Assembly: GCA_951213105.1 (NCBI GenBank)
Contig: OX578137.1
Location: forward strand, 82,320,679-82,384,678
Direction: 5' to 3'
Source of the DNA: Amaurobius ferox
Taxonomy: Eukaryota > Arthropoda > Arachnida > Araneae > Amaurobiidae
DNA length: 64,000 bases
Under the pieces are notes generated by a model. It did no database searches and had not been told where the DNA came from. It saw only the letters and a list, made by a program, of their open reading frames with translations. The first letter of the stretch is position 1. The number at the start of each line of letters is the position of its first letter. The position numbers and the translations under genes are program-made. This document shows positions 21,435 to 34,870 of the stretch, in pieces.

Positions 21435-22575
21435 TTACTACAGGAAGGTTAGGGGCGCGTTTTGTGGATAGTCCCCACTCTGCAAAGTTGACGATTGTTC
21501 GGCTTGAAAATATACTGCTTTGTTTGCGTGTGTCTTAGGCAATTGTCATGTAGGTAATATAGATATTTTTTAGATCTCTCAGAGGTTGGAGTACGGTTGG
21601 TTTTGGGTAATATTACCCCTACAATGGTAGTGCTCTTCAGTCTAGTTACAGTATCAATATACTGCAACTAGACAGAAGATTATAAAAGTAGCAGCTTTGA
21701 GTTGTTTATTCAGGCACGAATCCTTGTAGTTCAGTTTAAAAGTTGCGTTTTTTTTTACTTTTATCTGGTGCCTGTGTCCATTCCCTAAATGTTAGGTGTT
21801 TTGATTGTATTTCAGCAGAATTTAAATATTGGAGGTAAGCCAGATGAGGATTAAATTAAGTGGTAGGGAACTTCACAATCTATAAAACAATACTGGGATA
21901 TTGTCTCTAAAATATATATTTGAGTCTTCTGCCGAAATAAAACAACGTGGGAAGTATGAAAGTACTACAAAAGGTCTTAGAACATCTTTATACCAAGCAT
22001 TTTAATTATTTCCAGTTAATTGCATAACAAATTAATTGCAGTTCAAACCGTCTTATGCAACTTATTAACTGTATAACTCATAACTAACTATTAACTAACA
22101 TATGTGCGCACAACCGATACTACATAAATAGCATACACGATAATTATTTAATCACAAATCCCTTTGTAATTTACAATACAATTCAATCAAAAATGATATT
22201 TCTTAAATATATACTTATTATATAAGTACATTATTAATTTACAGGTATCACGTCAATAATTATTTTGTTGCTAATGGACTAATTATGAAAGATATCTGAA
22301 AAGGATTACCGAATTTTAAAACCATCATTTTAATTAGACCGTAAGACCACTTTACGTGTATTAGAATCAATTTTCTTGGGTAAATTGTTACCTATCTTAC
22401 AGCACCCAGAATCAAAGCGAGAAGCGTTGCATATTTATATTAAAATATATTTAGTATTAGAAAATTAATAATTTCCTAATATTGTGTATTTAATTAGTCA
22501 GTTATATAATTACTTGCGAACTTTACAATATTTTAAGAGTGTAAAATCATTCTTCTGAATATATCATACAAGTGG
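21435..22575. other. AT-rich DNA
   Basis: No gene recognised. A 72-codon minus-strand frame at 21449-21667 shows no motif. Confidence 0.5.
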
Positions 22576-22579
22576 TTTC

Positions 22580-22745
22580 CGTTCATTAGAATGAATCTAA
22601 TGGAATGCAAGTTAGTAAATCGCAGCAAAGGGTAGTACAATGCTAATTAATTCCTCTGAATCTGCGTGGTTTCACGTAATTGAAATCTTGGTGGTACACC
22701 ACACTCCGAAATATGTTTTATTGTAATACCATAAATTGCTATTTA
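22580..22745. repeat. Old dispersed repeat, weak copy 3
   Basis: GAATCTAATGGAATGCAAGTTAGTAAATCGCAGCAAAGGG...GCTAATTAATTC-TCTG follows the order of the end of the copies at 14.9 and 20.1 kb, with more divergence. Confidence 0.45.
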
Positions 22746-22809
22746 GATGATTTGCTTTTGAGATAGGCTTACGTGTAGGGAATAGTATTTTGATAATGCA
22801 TTTTGAGAA

Positions 22810-23670
22810 ATGTTTAAACAAGAAAGATCAATCATGCATAAAGCATTGATTATGAAACAATTTCCAACTTCAATGCAACTTTATACAAAGTTCTCTCAAA
22901 TGCGATACATTCCTCGGTAATATTTTTAAAATTATCAAAATACTACATTAATTTATTGTATTTAAAAATTTCATCAAAGAAAACGAACTTCATTCAAATG
23001 ACGGCATTGAAATATAAATTGCCTGGTTTAAATATCTCTAAAATGCGATCCAATCGTTTAATTCATCACAATATTATAATAATTTATTTTATTTAAAAAT
23101 TTGAAAAATTGTTATCTACCATGTTTATTTTAAAATGTAAAACTTTTCTCATATATAAAACAATTAAACTCTTGGAAAGATATTTATTATACAATATATC
23201 TACTTTTTCTTTCTGGAGGATGTAATAAGAGTCAGAATTTAATTGAATTTGTTTTTCTCCCTATATTAAGTAATTTTTATTTAAAAAACTACCTAACATA
23301 TTTTACTGACATTTTTTTATATATTTTAATGGATAATTTGAATATTTCCTAAAATTTTCGAAGCAATTTGTGAATTTTAAATTTGCTAAAAAAATGTTTG
23401 AAGCATTAGATCCCATTGGATTAAATGTATTTCATTTTTTCAATCCGGGTTCAATAAAAAACTAATTGGGTGATATTATTCATTTATATTCCCATAGGTC
23501 CCACAGACCGTCTGAAAAACATACTAAAATTTCAGTTTGATAAAGCCATTTTAACGGCAGTTATTGTGCTAACGGACAGACAGACAGACAGACACACAGA
23601 CACACAGACAGAATGAACAAAGTCACAAACACTTTCTACTATGTTGTAAAGTGTTAAAAACGGTGCATTC
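22810..23670 (+). repeat. Dispersed repeat family 2, copy 1
   Basis: This shares with 33555-34870 the start AAGA-GATCAATCATGCATA then AAGCATTGATTATG, one or more units of about 190 bp containing AAATGCGATACATTCCTCGG and TTCAAATGACGGCAT, a long shared 3' part (GCAATTTG-GAATTTTAAA; CTAATTGGGTGATAT; TTCCCATAGGTCCCACA), and a GACA tract (23577-23610 here). It is not identified. No reading frame. Its GACA-tailed structure recalls other arthropod non-autonomous elements. Confidence 0.65.
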
Positions 23671-25032
23671 CGTGTTTTAACATTGATATGGAAAAAGAGA
23701 GTATGTGTGTTACATTGTATACAAAAATGTATATCGGTGTAATACTATAGAATTGGAGACAATTCCATTGCAGATAACACTATACTTGGACAATTTTTCG
23801 CCTGCATTATGCTCTCAATAACATAGAATTACCTTTAACTGCAATCGTCAATTTTGCGAACTTTGCAGAACTGCAGGTTTCAAATTGAAAGTTTTCTCGA
23901 GTTTCGTTTTTGATGAGCGCATGATGAGCTTGAAAAAGGCCCATGGATATTTTTATCTGCAATAAAGGAGTCTTCCCTATATTGAAGAACTTCCTTTTCT
24001 AGCTGGTTCTTTTGATTTTAATACTATAGTACTCTACAGAAAACAGACGCCCTTAAATGTTTCACATTTCACAACAAACCGAATTTGATAAATTTATATT
24101 GTTAGTTGCAGTTTCGTGCAGTCTGCGCTCAATTGTATGGAAATTTAAAGCCGACTACTTGGAAGGTCTGAATTTGTCAGTTCGCATAAAAGATCCAAAA
24201 ATCATAGCTTATAGCAAGTTAGTTGCTGCCTCTATAGATATCTAATATTCCATTCTGATGAGTGTAAAATAATTGCAAAACTGGTTCTTAAATGCTGTTA
24301 TATGCAATGGCATATTATTATAAATACTTGGAAAATATCCTCCATAGTAAGTTGAATCATTTTTGTGAACATTTCATTCTCAAAGACAAAAAATGAAAAA
24401 TCATGCTTCCCCAATAATTTAATTAGCAAAATTTAATTCAAACAAACGTTCAAATACATTACGTTCGTTTGATAATAAATTACGTATGTTTTTTAAATAA
24501 ATTACGTTATAAAATACGTTCAAATAAATTAGAAAGCAGAGCAAACACTGCAGGTATTTTGAATCCACAAGAGAAATCAACTTTGATGCTTATCGCATTA
24601 ACTTTTGAATAATTTCTAATTTTTATTACTCTCATTTCTATTAAAATATAACACCTTTTAGCTTTCTGGTACTGAACGTTTAACAAAAATTAGCAGACAC
24701 TTAAATACATATATATTCAAGATTTCTAAAATCTTTTATAATTAATGTTTTGAGTGTGTCATAACATACACTTGTGCAAAATTATGACAAATAAGGTAAT
24801 TTTTTGTATCTTAGTGATGTTAAATGTACGTGAGCGAAAGATAAATTATCCCCTATAGACCAACAAATAAAAAAATAAGATTTCCAATTGTTGTCAGAGC
24901 TTTTCACTTTCTCGTGGAATTAAATTGATAAATCATTGTTCCATTGTTTCGAAAATTTCGAATTACTGATTTTTGACAAAATTGCCGTTTTAATATCTCG
25001 TGAACATATTTGGAACACTTTCATAAATACTC

Positions 25033-25034
<2 letters not shown>
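23671..25034. other. AT-rich DNA
   Basis: A 62-codon frame at 24057-24245 is the only tidy frame; it has no recognised motif and I treat it as chance. Otherwise nothing. Confidence 0.5.
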
Positions 25035-25068
<34 letters not shown>

Positions 25069-25092
25069 TTTGTGTGTGTGTGAGTATGATAT
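25035..25092. repeat. (TG)n microsatellite
   Basis: A TG run, interrupted by TTTGT, from about 25035 to 25083. Confidence 0.9.
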
Positions 25093-27390
25093 ATGAATAT
25101 GTCTGTGTGTGTTAGGTTTCAATATGATGACTTCAGAAGCGATACACGTATCGATATGAATACTTTTGAGTATAGACATTAGATACAAAACTAGACGTCC
25201 ATGCACATTTTTTTTATTTCCATGTGCAGACTACAAGGAATTAAAAGTAAATTCCCAGAAAACTGAAATATATGAAAATATAATATTCTGAACTATGCAA
25301 TGTATTCAAGAAATATTATGGTATGAAGTAACAAACACATGGAACTGTGCTAATGTTAAGTATGAAGAAATGCTAGATCGTGAAAAAAGGAATTTAAAAT
25401 AATAAAGCTTATAATCAAATACTTTAATGGCACACAAAGATATTTCATAAATAAAATTTTGTTTTTCATATTAGTTGTGATAAATATAAACATAAATTAA
25501 ACCTTGATTGATTGGATTATGTATGCATGAAGAAATTTGTGTGAAGAATAATCCCACTCTAGACATTTTAAAAATGTGTGTAAATATTTAGTGAATGGGG
25601 CAATTAGGCCTATATATAAATTGCTTCCAAAATTATAAAAAAATAAATAACATATTTTTATATAAATAAATTTGTCTTAGTAAAAGCGTGAAAAATAAAA
25701 GTATCAGTTGTTTTTGGATGATAGAAAGGGGTCATTTTTCTCAGGATAAATGAGACAGAGAAAATGGAGGAAAATGTTTGACTACTTGCTATGCATTTTC
25801 TGCACTGTTAATGCTAAGATGATTATTTTCACAGATAATTATAATATTTGCATCATAGAGTATTAATTATCAATTTCTGTCTCGAACTACTTAGGAGAAA
25901 ATGTTTAGAGTTTGTTTATGAAAAGATTCAAACTTATATTGTGTGTACATTTTCTACAACTAAAGAACATTTAGGTTGTTTATCTGCCCATGATAGTTTG
26001 GATTTTGTGCGTCTAAATGCTCATAAGTTTTAACTGAAAGAAAGTTGATAATAAAATTCAAATATTTATAAATGTTTAAAAAAAAATCAAAGAATTACAG
26101 ATTAATCAAACAAAATTAAAAAAAAATTATAAAATTTTTGAATAAAATTCAAAGATTTAAGAATTTTTAAGCATCCCTGATCACGAATCAAATATTTTTG
26201 AGGTGATGTCTGTGTGTGTGTATGGATATGTGTGTGTGTCAGTGAGACTGTGGATACGACATATCACGAACGAATGGAGCGATTCGAAAGAAATTTGGTA
26301 CGAAAATTACAATCCGTGAATATTAGAAGCCTATTATTTTCAAACACAATCGAATGTTCCGACCCCCCCCCCCCCCCCAAAAAAAAAGTGTCGAGTGAAA
26401 TTTTGGAAAAATCAAAACCTTTAATAAAATTGTGCCAATAGACATTTCTTATATATTTCGCCCTTAGAAAAGGATTGATATAAACTTTAGAGCACTTGCA
26501 TAAACCTTTGAGATATTGCACATTTTTCAAAAAATGTATCGAAAAATTCCATAAATTAAAAAAAATATATATTAACTGTTGAGAAACATGTTCACTTTTC
26601 ATATGTTATATGATACGATAAATTTGGTGGCATCATTCTCGTGATTCTAGCTCGTTCCTTCCATGAGAAAAGATACATTGAGTAATAGTTTTGTATTTGA
26701 ACGCTAATTGTTATTTACATACTATAAGAATAACTTATTTCTCCATCCAAAACGCTTGACGACATTTTAGCGAAGAATTTGGCGGGATGTTGCTAACTTG
26801 GCGGCTTTTTAAATGTTGCCAATTTAACGAAAGTATCGCCATATGGATAAAAATGATGCTAAATCAATTAAAATGACGAGTAATTGACCAACATTCAATA
26901 TCTTGCGAAAAATATAAGTATCTACTATAAGATAACCTACTTCTTTTACTGTAAAAGTAGTAAATTCATTGCGTTATGTAAGGAAAATCATGTGCTGACC
27001 ACATAACATTTTTAATTTAGAAGAGGTTCGTTTAGCGTCGACACTGTTTGTGCATATTGACAGATACATGTTGATTATTTTATGTAGCTTGGAAAAATAT
27101 TTTATTTTCGTATTCCAGACTTATATCAAACTCTTGCACAAAATTCCTTGACACTCACGTCATATGACCGAAATGGCAAATAAATCCTCTTCGTCGTTTG
27201 AAATATTCAAGGACTTATTATATTAGATATGTGCGCAATTCTTTGAAAATTTCAAATTTGCGAAAAAAAAATCTCTAAAATTTGTCCCTGTAAAAATATC
27301 TCATTTTAGCGAAATTTCAGAAAATCCCTTAAAAATTAAAAAAAAAAAAATCACGAAAATTTTGCTCTGGGAAATAATTACTGCCCTACT
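25093..27390. other. AT-rich DNA with short tracts
   Basis: No gene recognised. 26210-26245 is TG-rich and is followed by a phrase (CGAATGGAGCGATTCGAAAGAAATTTGGTACG) of a style common in arthropod repeats. 26364-26379 is a C tract followed by an A tract. 26740-26900 contains several GGCGA/TCGCC-type phrases also seen near 6290-6360. Confidence 0.5.
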
Positions 27391-27939
27391 TATATGTCAA
27401 GCCCCACGTGCATGCAATATTTCATGTTTCTACTTGCAGCTGTTTGGGCTGTGCATTTCATCACTTTGTCAGTCAGTCTCACTCCACTGTATGATGTAGT
27501 AGATCCACCTCTCACACTCCCAAAGCAATATATATTTTCCGAATACTTAATGTATTGCAGTATTTATCCTTTATTTCAGCATTAAAGTGGCATTACTGAA
27601 TGAAAATATGTAAAACTCTCTTGAGAGAAAACGTAATACCCAACTATCTTATTCGAAAACATAGATGAACATGAGAGCAGAAAAATATTTACATTTTGGG
27701 ATAAAAGGGATATTACATAAGGGACTGAATGGAGCTTCTCCACCCTGAGTATATACGCTTTTTAGAAGATCAATATACTAGAATTACTTATTTTTCAGAC
27801 AAAAATTTTGAATTTATGAGAATCATTGCCAAACTTTTTAATATACTAAATATATGGTTCATGAAATTAGAGTTTTCGATGCAAGGAGCTGTTGCGAAAA
27901 AATAATATAAATTGTAAAAAATATGTTCCCCAGCTGTTC

Positions 27940-28190
27940 TGCAACGGTCAGGAAGTTTTCTTATTACATAAATAATTTAACTGGAAAACTTTTGTTGGTT
28001 TATATATACAGGGAATCCTTACATTATATTGTTCTATTATACAGAGCATTCTTATGCGATGTAAGAATATTCTTACATCTATGGGATGGTGTACATTATA
28101 TTAATATATTATTATATTTTTATGTTATATTTTTATATAAGGTATTCCTGCGCGATGTAAGGCTATTCTTACATTAAGAGAACGATGAAC
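27940..28190. repeat. Two-copy tandem repeat
   Basis: GCATTCTTATGCGATGTAAGAATATTCTTACAT (about 28045) and GTATTCCTGCGCGATGTAAGGCTATTCTTACAT (about 28142) recur about 97 bp apart. Each contains TGTAAG-ATTCTTACA, a short inverted repeat. Confidence 0.6.
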
Positions 28191-28219
28191 TGGTTAATAT
28201 ACCCGGGGTGTCAAATAAA

Positions 28220-28320
28220 AAATTTATGTGAGAAGCATATGGCTTTCCCTACATAATGTAATATATTAACTTATTTCACAGCAAACTAATGATGTATATG
28301 TTTCACGCCATAATACTTTT
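28220..28320 (+). repeat. Short dispersed repeat shared with 63.45 kb
   Basis: AGAAGCATATGGCTTTCC-TACATAATG...TTTCACAGCAAA aligns with AGCAGCACATGGATTTCC-TACACAATG...TTTCACAGCAAA at about 63459-63515. Same orientation. Family unknown. Confidence 0.5.
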
Positions 28321-28848
28321 AACATTGAGTTATACATTAACAATCAGCGCGTTTCTGGGTGACAATGTGTGACGAGATTTCATAATCTCGCCAAACCCTT
28401 GTAAAAATCGCAAATTATATTTTAATTATCAAGATTCTATATTTTTACACCATTTAAACCCTGTTTTAATTATTCCTCTTGTTTTTGAAATATGTATTAT
28501 ACAAAATATTCTATACTGAAAGGAAAGCTTTTAGCCATTTTATTAATCCGTGAAAACCGCATTCAGAGAGAAATTTCGTTATTATTTGATTGTTAAAGTC
28601 AAGGTCTTTATTCCCGGGTAGAGCAGATGGTGGCTTGCTCAAGGCCTGATAATGTTAGTTCAAGGCATGCACTTTTCTACACAATATATTTTGGAGTGAA
28701 ACTTCTGGAAATAATTTGAGACCTTGCGGCGAGGGTATGTTGTATCCGCATATTTCATTTTCAGGACCCTGCCGTAAATTGAAGAGGGTATGTCTGTGGA
28801 GTTTTCTATTGGTCTAAAGCTGTAAATAAGTCTTCTCGCAGGTCCGAA

Positions 28849-29172
28849 TGATTTTGGGACCTGAATCCGCATGGTTACATAAAAGCTGTTGCAAAGAGTA
28901 TTCGTGGCTTTTCTTCCTGTCTAGTTGTCGACGCTCTCAGGTCGGCCTGGACCATTTTTGATGTTGCCCACTACGGAGTGCGGGATTCGGCCCAAGTCGA
29001 CTCCTGGCCTCTCGTGGGCATGGGAAGGAGAACCGAAGATGCCTACATCGCCGAAGAACATCGATGGAGAGCCCGGCGCCTAGCTGAGAGAGCTGCGACG
29101 AGGAAGGTACGACGGGGCCCGAGGTCTATGTGCCCGGTCGAGATGTTGGAATGGTACGGAATTCAACTATGA
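28849..29172 (+). other. GC-richer open frame, product unknown
   Basis: After the stop at 28849 the plus frame stays open for about 107 codons to the TGA at 29170-29172. It includes a basic, arginine- and alanine-rich segment (AEEHRWRARRLAERAATRKVRR) near the end. The first ATG in frame is late (29020). The DNA at 28900-29240 is clearly GC-richer than the flanks. A CAG preceded by pyrimidines occurs at about 28841, and AATAAA near 29635 could be a poly(A) signal. I do not recognise the protein. It may be a terminal exon, a transposon fragment or chance. Confidence 0.25.
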
Positions 29173-29239
29173 AGCCAAATTCCCTGCGATATGAGGTGGA
29201 TGTCTGATTCCGAACCTTCTGCAACTCCGACTGGGGAGG

Positions 29240-30145
29240 TAAGGGTTGACTGCTCTCTGCATCTACACCTGTTTTACGGAAGCATAGATATAAAGAATCT
29301 TCTCCTTAAATTACGTAAACTCTGACTTCCGTTCCTAAATTATATCAACTTGTTTAATTATCAGTTCTATTTCGCTTATCTCTGAGTGCGAGTTTTCTCC
29401 TGTTGCTTTAAGACCATACCTTAAATATCTTATATCATATTGCTTATTATATACTTAAATATTGATTTGTCACTTTATTTATATTGTTGATTAACTTGTT
29501 ATCATTGTTTGATTTCGTGGCAGCAGTTAAATTGGTTCGATCCTGAATCCAGTGTCACAGTTACTTAATGTTGTGCTTGCTGATATTGATTCAGTCTATC
29601 ATAATCTCTACTCTAACTTCTTAATACAATATTGAATAAAGAAAGTGAATTATCTTTAAACCTGTGTGGTTATTTAACGTTAGCTTTGTCTCCTGAAATT
29701 GTAATTAATATAAATGTTTTCAGGAGATGTCGCCTTACAAGGTAAGGGTTTATTGCAGCTTTGTATTTATTGCACTGCAGTTCATCCAGGAATTTATTCC
29801 TGGACGAGAGAACTTCGAAATAGAACCTGGGTATAAGTTTAATGTGTATAACATTTATGGGTTGTGCCAACGAACTTCATGACTTAACACATTCACGGCT
29901 TTATCACGGCTTGGCATATTTGCATCTACAACTAATTTTCGGATTCTTGGAATTTGTGCAACAAGGATAAGGCATTGTTATTGCCTTTGTGTCAGGAACA
30001 TATCTATTCAATTGTATTGACACATTTGAAAGGCGGTTCATTCTACGTTAGTTCCATGTTACGCTTAATATTATACAAGCTTTTGATATAAAATGATTTT
30101 AATTTCGAATTGCATTCAAAATTTGAAACAACAACAATTAATGGT
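29240..30145. other. AT-rich DNA downstream of the open frame
   Basis: No motif. AATAAAGAAAG at 29635 could end a transcript from the plus strand; nothing else supports one. Confidence 0.4.
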
Positions 30146-30149
30146 GAAA

Positions 30150-30360
30150 TTGCAAATTATTAGCAAATTAATCTAAATGCAAATTAATCACCGCATTTAA
30201 TCTAAATGCAAATTAATCACCGCATTTAATCTAAATGCAAATTAATCACCGCATTTTATCTAAATGCATTTAATCTAAATGCATTTAATCTAAATGCATT
30301 TAATCTAATGCATTTAGATTAAATGATTTAGAAATTGCAAATTAATCTAAATGCATTTAT
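30150..30360. repeat. Tandem repeat passing from 29 bp to 15 bp units
   Basis: Three copies of a 29 bp unit (AAATTAATCACCGCATTTAATCTAAATGC type; about 30180-30265) are followed by four copies of a shorter unit (ATTTAATCTAAATGC, about 30265-30310). These run into an inverted copy (ATGCATTTAGATTAAAT, 30308-30324). Confidence 0.85.
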
Positions 30361-33085
30361 TTTAATTTGAGGAATGCCTTTGAATAATATGTAGGCCAAG
30401 ATTACATTTAAATACCTGGTACTATGTGCGGTGCACAGAGAGATGTGAGCTATCTTATTGAAAATATAATTAATAATTTAATATGTGAATTACTTTCGAA
30501 TCCTTAATTGCATTTAGAATGCATAGCGATGACTGCGAAGAATATATTAATCAATTTTTATGTTCTGTAGCTTTGTTTAAAGGTATGTTACTATGTAACT
30601 ATGTTAAGCTATTTCATAAAATGTAAGTAAGAATTATCTTTGTAGATTATTTCGACAATTATTTCTGAAGGATATTGACCTTGCCCGCAGCTTGATAGAT
30701 TCTGTGCCAAAACACATCTAAGAAGTTATTTTGCAGGAACTGCCAACTTACATCTTGAGCTGCAATGGTTTATGCATATATTAGAGCTAATAGTAAGGTG
30801 TAGCATGTAAAATAGTTCTGAGCTTCTTTGTACATATTAGTAAGTGTTTTAAGTTGTCTTGCAAATAATAAATTTAAAAGAATTTGTAACAAACGCGAAT
30901 AAATTTAATAATGTGTTAATATCGTTTAATGTTTTAATGCAATACGCATTTGTGTACTAGGGGAATAAAAGCTAATAGAAAAAATAGAATATGTATTTTC
31001 CAATTAAATCAGTCTAAGAACAAATTGAAAATCAATTTTTTGATGACTCGAATAAAATTTCGAGGATTTCCACACAACTTTGAGAGGAAAAGGAATGCAA
31101 ATCCACTGCAAATTCGATCTTCTGAATTTAACAGGAGTTAAATTGAATATGGTACACTGTCACCAAATAAAAGTTAGGTCTTCATGATCATGCGTTCATT
31201 CATTATAATTTTTATATATGTATAAATACATGGTAGAGTTTATTTATCGTCTGAAGAGCTTCAATTTTACAGTTTGGCGCATGTGTATTACACCGGAATA
31301 TGTAGTCGACATACATATAAATAGACAAGCAGAAATCATTCAAGTTTTACAATTTATTCTGAATTCCATGTCTTGATACATTCGTGTTGTTTTGAAGACT
31401 TCTTGGCCCGATATTTTATTAATAATTTTTATAATGCTATTATTTTATATATTATTATTACATTTTATTCATTTTGATTTTTACTATAATATAACTTGTA
31501 TAATTTTGTATAACTTGTAAGATTGTTGATAACTTTTTAAAAACTTATGTCTCTACAATTGGTACACTATTTCGCTAATGTTTTTGGTTATATGATTCAT
31601 CATATTTCATTTATTTTTGTTATTTTGATGATGTTATATGATTTATAAAACGAAATGTAACTTTATAACTGGCGTTTCCGGGAATTTAAAAACAGGAATT
31701 CGTCTATCCCATATCAGGCTATTTGGTTTTTGAAAAAAATAATGAATGAGTACAATGATTTCCTGCTCTAAATTTTGATCAACGTTGGGTACATTTTCCA
31801 GTACTAAATTGATAGTGACAAGTATATATTTGGATGTGACAATAATTGCAAATTTGTATTCTTCGAACATATTTTCTTAACTTATCGCAAAACTTCGCTA
31901 ATAAAATAATAAAATTATTTTTACTACACACAATATTATTTTTACTACACACAACATGATCTGGTTAGAAATTTGATTTAAGTTAACAAACCCATCGCTT
32001 GACAGTGACACACGTGCCTTACGGACATATCACCAAATAGAGTTAGAATATTTCAAATATATCTAGACAGAAGGATACAGAATTTCCGTATGTATTAAAG
32101 ATGTAGTCAAGTTTTATAAGATGGACGTGTAAAAAGTTTAAGTGTAATCTAATTAGGTAAGAAATAAAAAAATAGTTTTGCCTTTTTTATTAATATTTAT
32201 TAAGAATATCGAGAACGTATAATACAGAACTTTTGGTACATAATATAAGAGACATGTTTAGTAAGATAATATAAATAATTGGACTTATTATATCGAACAA
32301 TTTTTAGAATTAAACACTTTAGAAAAAAACATATATATCAAGATGAATCACTAAAACACATAAAGTTCTTACATCTGGTGGGTAGCAACAGCAATGACGT
32401 GTAACAACTGCCACACTGTTAGGTTCCGTGACATAATATTAGTAAAGTAACAACTCTGATTGTTAAGTACTTAATATACCTGACTACACGAACTGTAGCA
32501 TATTTAAGAGTGGGGACGGAATACATTTTAAAGGAATGCTTAATAAAAGGTTTGAAACTACTGTTTCTTCGTTTACTATGGGGGGACGAAATATATGTTT
32601 ATTAGTTTAGAGAGAAGAATATTTTTATTGAAAGTTGAGATAAACCATCATCTGGGTGGTAAAGAGCCTTTGTTCGCAGCTAGATTGAGACTTTAATTCT
32701 GGATTATATTACCCGCATAACTTAGTCATATGTGTTAAAAGCGTAGGTTATTAAGGTATAAGACTTATTATTGAGATTTGAAGCTCGAAATGGCTAGTGG
32801 ACAAAAATGTGATACCTATAAGCCTTAATAAAATTTCTGACTGTAAAAAAACGTAATATATTTAAGAATTAAAATAGCGCACGTTTTATAATTCTGTTAG
32901 CTTGCAAATTAATTTTCTGTAAAAAAATATTTCCCCTTCGATGACTGTAAGTTGATGTTTCTTTCAATGTTTTCTGACAAATAAATTATAGCATTCCTTT
33001 GCAATACCTTGTTTAAAGTATAGTCAATAAAATGGTTTCGGTACTTGAGAGGGAATTTGATTGCCGTAGTTGCCACAATGGAATC
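30361..33085. other. AT-rich DNA
   Basis: About 2.7 kb with no recognised gene or element. A two-copy 21 bp repeat (ATTATTTTTACTACACACAA) is at 31914-31955. Confidence 0.5.
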
Positions 33086-33195
33086 AAAAAATAAAATCCA
33101 TATTGGAATCAAAAAATAAAATCCATATTGGAATCATTGATAAAATGCATTCATTGCATCATTGATAAAATATATGCATTCATTGATAAAATATA
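33075..33195. repeat. Short tandem repeats
   Basis: GGAATCAAAAAATAAAATCC with ATATT occurs twice (period about 25 bp) and is followed by two to three copies of a CATTGATAAAATATATGCATT-type unit. Confidence 0.75.
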
Positions 33196-33554
33196 AATAA
33201 AAAAAGCGTCTGCTGCAATTATATAATGAAATATAACATAAACGATTGATTGTACGCTCATAGATTTAAAATAGAAAATTCAAAATATATTTACTACGCA
33301 GGATGATCTAAAAATAGATTTTGGGTATCTATCCATTCGCGATTTAGAGATGAAACAATGTTAAACAGAAATTTCTCCGGTTTATAAATTTTTCGAACAA
33401 ATATTTAAATAATTCAAAAAACTAAATGTACACCTTTTGTCATTGCTTATAGGTGTAAAATTTCTTAGGTAATCTAAGTTCCAAGTGTGTATCTTCATTA
33501 GTTTTGGTTGTGTTGTGTAACTCTTGTCTTCAATCTCGCTCATCTATTTCACGA

Positions 33555-34870
33555 AGTAAACAAGAAGGATCAATCATGCATAAAGCATTGATTATGAAAC
33601 ACTTTCCAACTTCAATGCAATTTTATTTAAACATCTCTAAAATGCGATACATTCCTCGGTAATATTTTTAAAATGATCACAATACTACATGAATTTATTA
33701 TATTTAGAAACTTAAAACTTCCAAAAAAATGAACTTTATTCAAATGACGGCATCAAAATATAAATTACCTGATTTAAACATCTCTAAAATGCGATACATT
33801 CGTCGGTAATATTTTTTAAATTATCATAATACTTCAATAATTTATTATATTTGGAAACTTCATCGAAAATTAATTAACTTTTTCATATGACGTCATCGAA
33901 ATATAAATTCGATGGTTCTTTAAATAAAGACAGCATTTCATTCATAAACATTTTTCCATTTATTTCATTCATCACAATACTATAATAATCTTATTTAAAA
34001 CTCAAAATCATGGAGGTACAAGTAATTTAACTCTATGCTCAAGACTTCATCAAAAAATCGTTTGCTTTACTGTAAAATCAATGAGTGTTTCATTCCTATC
34101 AGCTATATTGCAGACTCCAAGGGCCAAATAATTTTGCGTTAAAAAAATGCAGCAATTCTTATACAACTCACTCTGCATCTTTTGGTATTTACATCTTCCA
34201 TAAGTGAAAATTAGGCTTCACTGTATAAATAATCATAGTTGGATGATCATTTAAACTCAACTATATTGTAATTGCGTTATTTCAGGATGTAGATTCACAG
34301 AATTTAAGCAAATATAAAGCGGTTTTAGGACGAATAACTATGAATTAAAAATAACTTTAAAAATAACGATTTTGACACAAGGTGGATGCCATATTTTATT
34401 TTGAGGTGAGTCACGTGATATCTTCATATAATGATCATGTGATCTCTGCAGATAATGATCACGTGATCTCTTCATAAAAAGGATGTAATTATTATTTTAA
34501 TTTTTATTTAAAAAACTACAGGATATGTTTTGCTGAACTTTTTTTTATATATTTTAAGGGATAATTTGAATATTTCCTTAAACATTCGAAGCAATTTGGG
34601 AATTTTAAATCCGCTTAAAAAATGTTTGAGAAATTAGATCCCATAGGGTTCAATGTATATATTTCAACCCGGGTTCAATCCAAAACTAATTGGGTGATAT
34701 CATTCATTTATATTCCCATAGGTCCCACACACAGTCTGAATAACATACTAAAATTTCGTTCTCATAAAGTCATTTTTACAGCAGTTATCGTGCTAACTGA
34801 CAGACAGGCAGAATTACCAAAGTCATAAACACTTTTCAACCATGTTGTAAAATGTTAAAAACGAATCTGT
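33555..34870 (+). repeat. Dispersed repeat family 2, copy 2
   Basis: This aligns with 22810-23670. The unit with AAATGCGATACATTCSTCGG is present two to three times (about 33640 and 33785). The shared 3' part resumes near 34500 (TTTTTATTTAAAAAACTAC) and runs to 34870, ending after a short GACAGACAG tract (34798). The extra 400 bp between the two blocks is not in copy 1. Confidence 0.65.
34411..34476. repeat. Three 24 bp units with CACGTG cores
   Basis: TCACGTGATATCTTCATATAATGA, a TCATGTGATC variant and a TCACGTGATC variant repeat at a 24 bp period. The third gives GATCACGTGATC, a 12 bp perfect palindrome (34457-34468). CACGTG is an E-box, but no gene is near. Confidence 0.75.
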
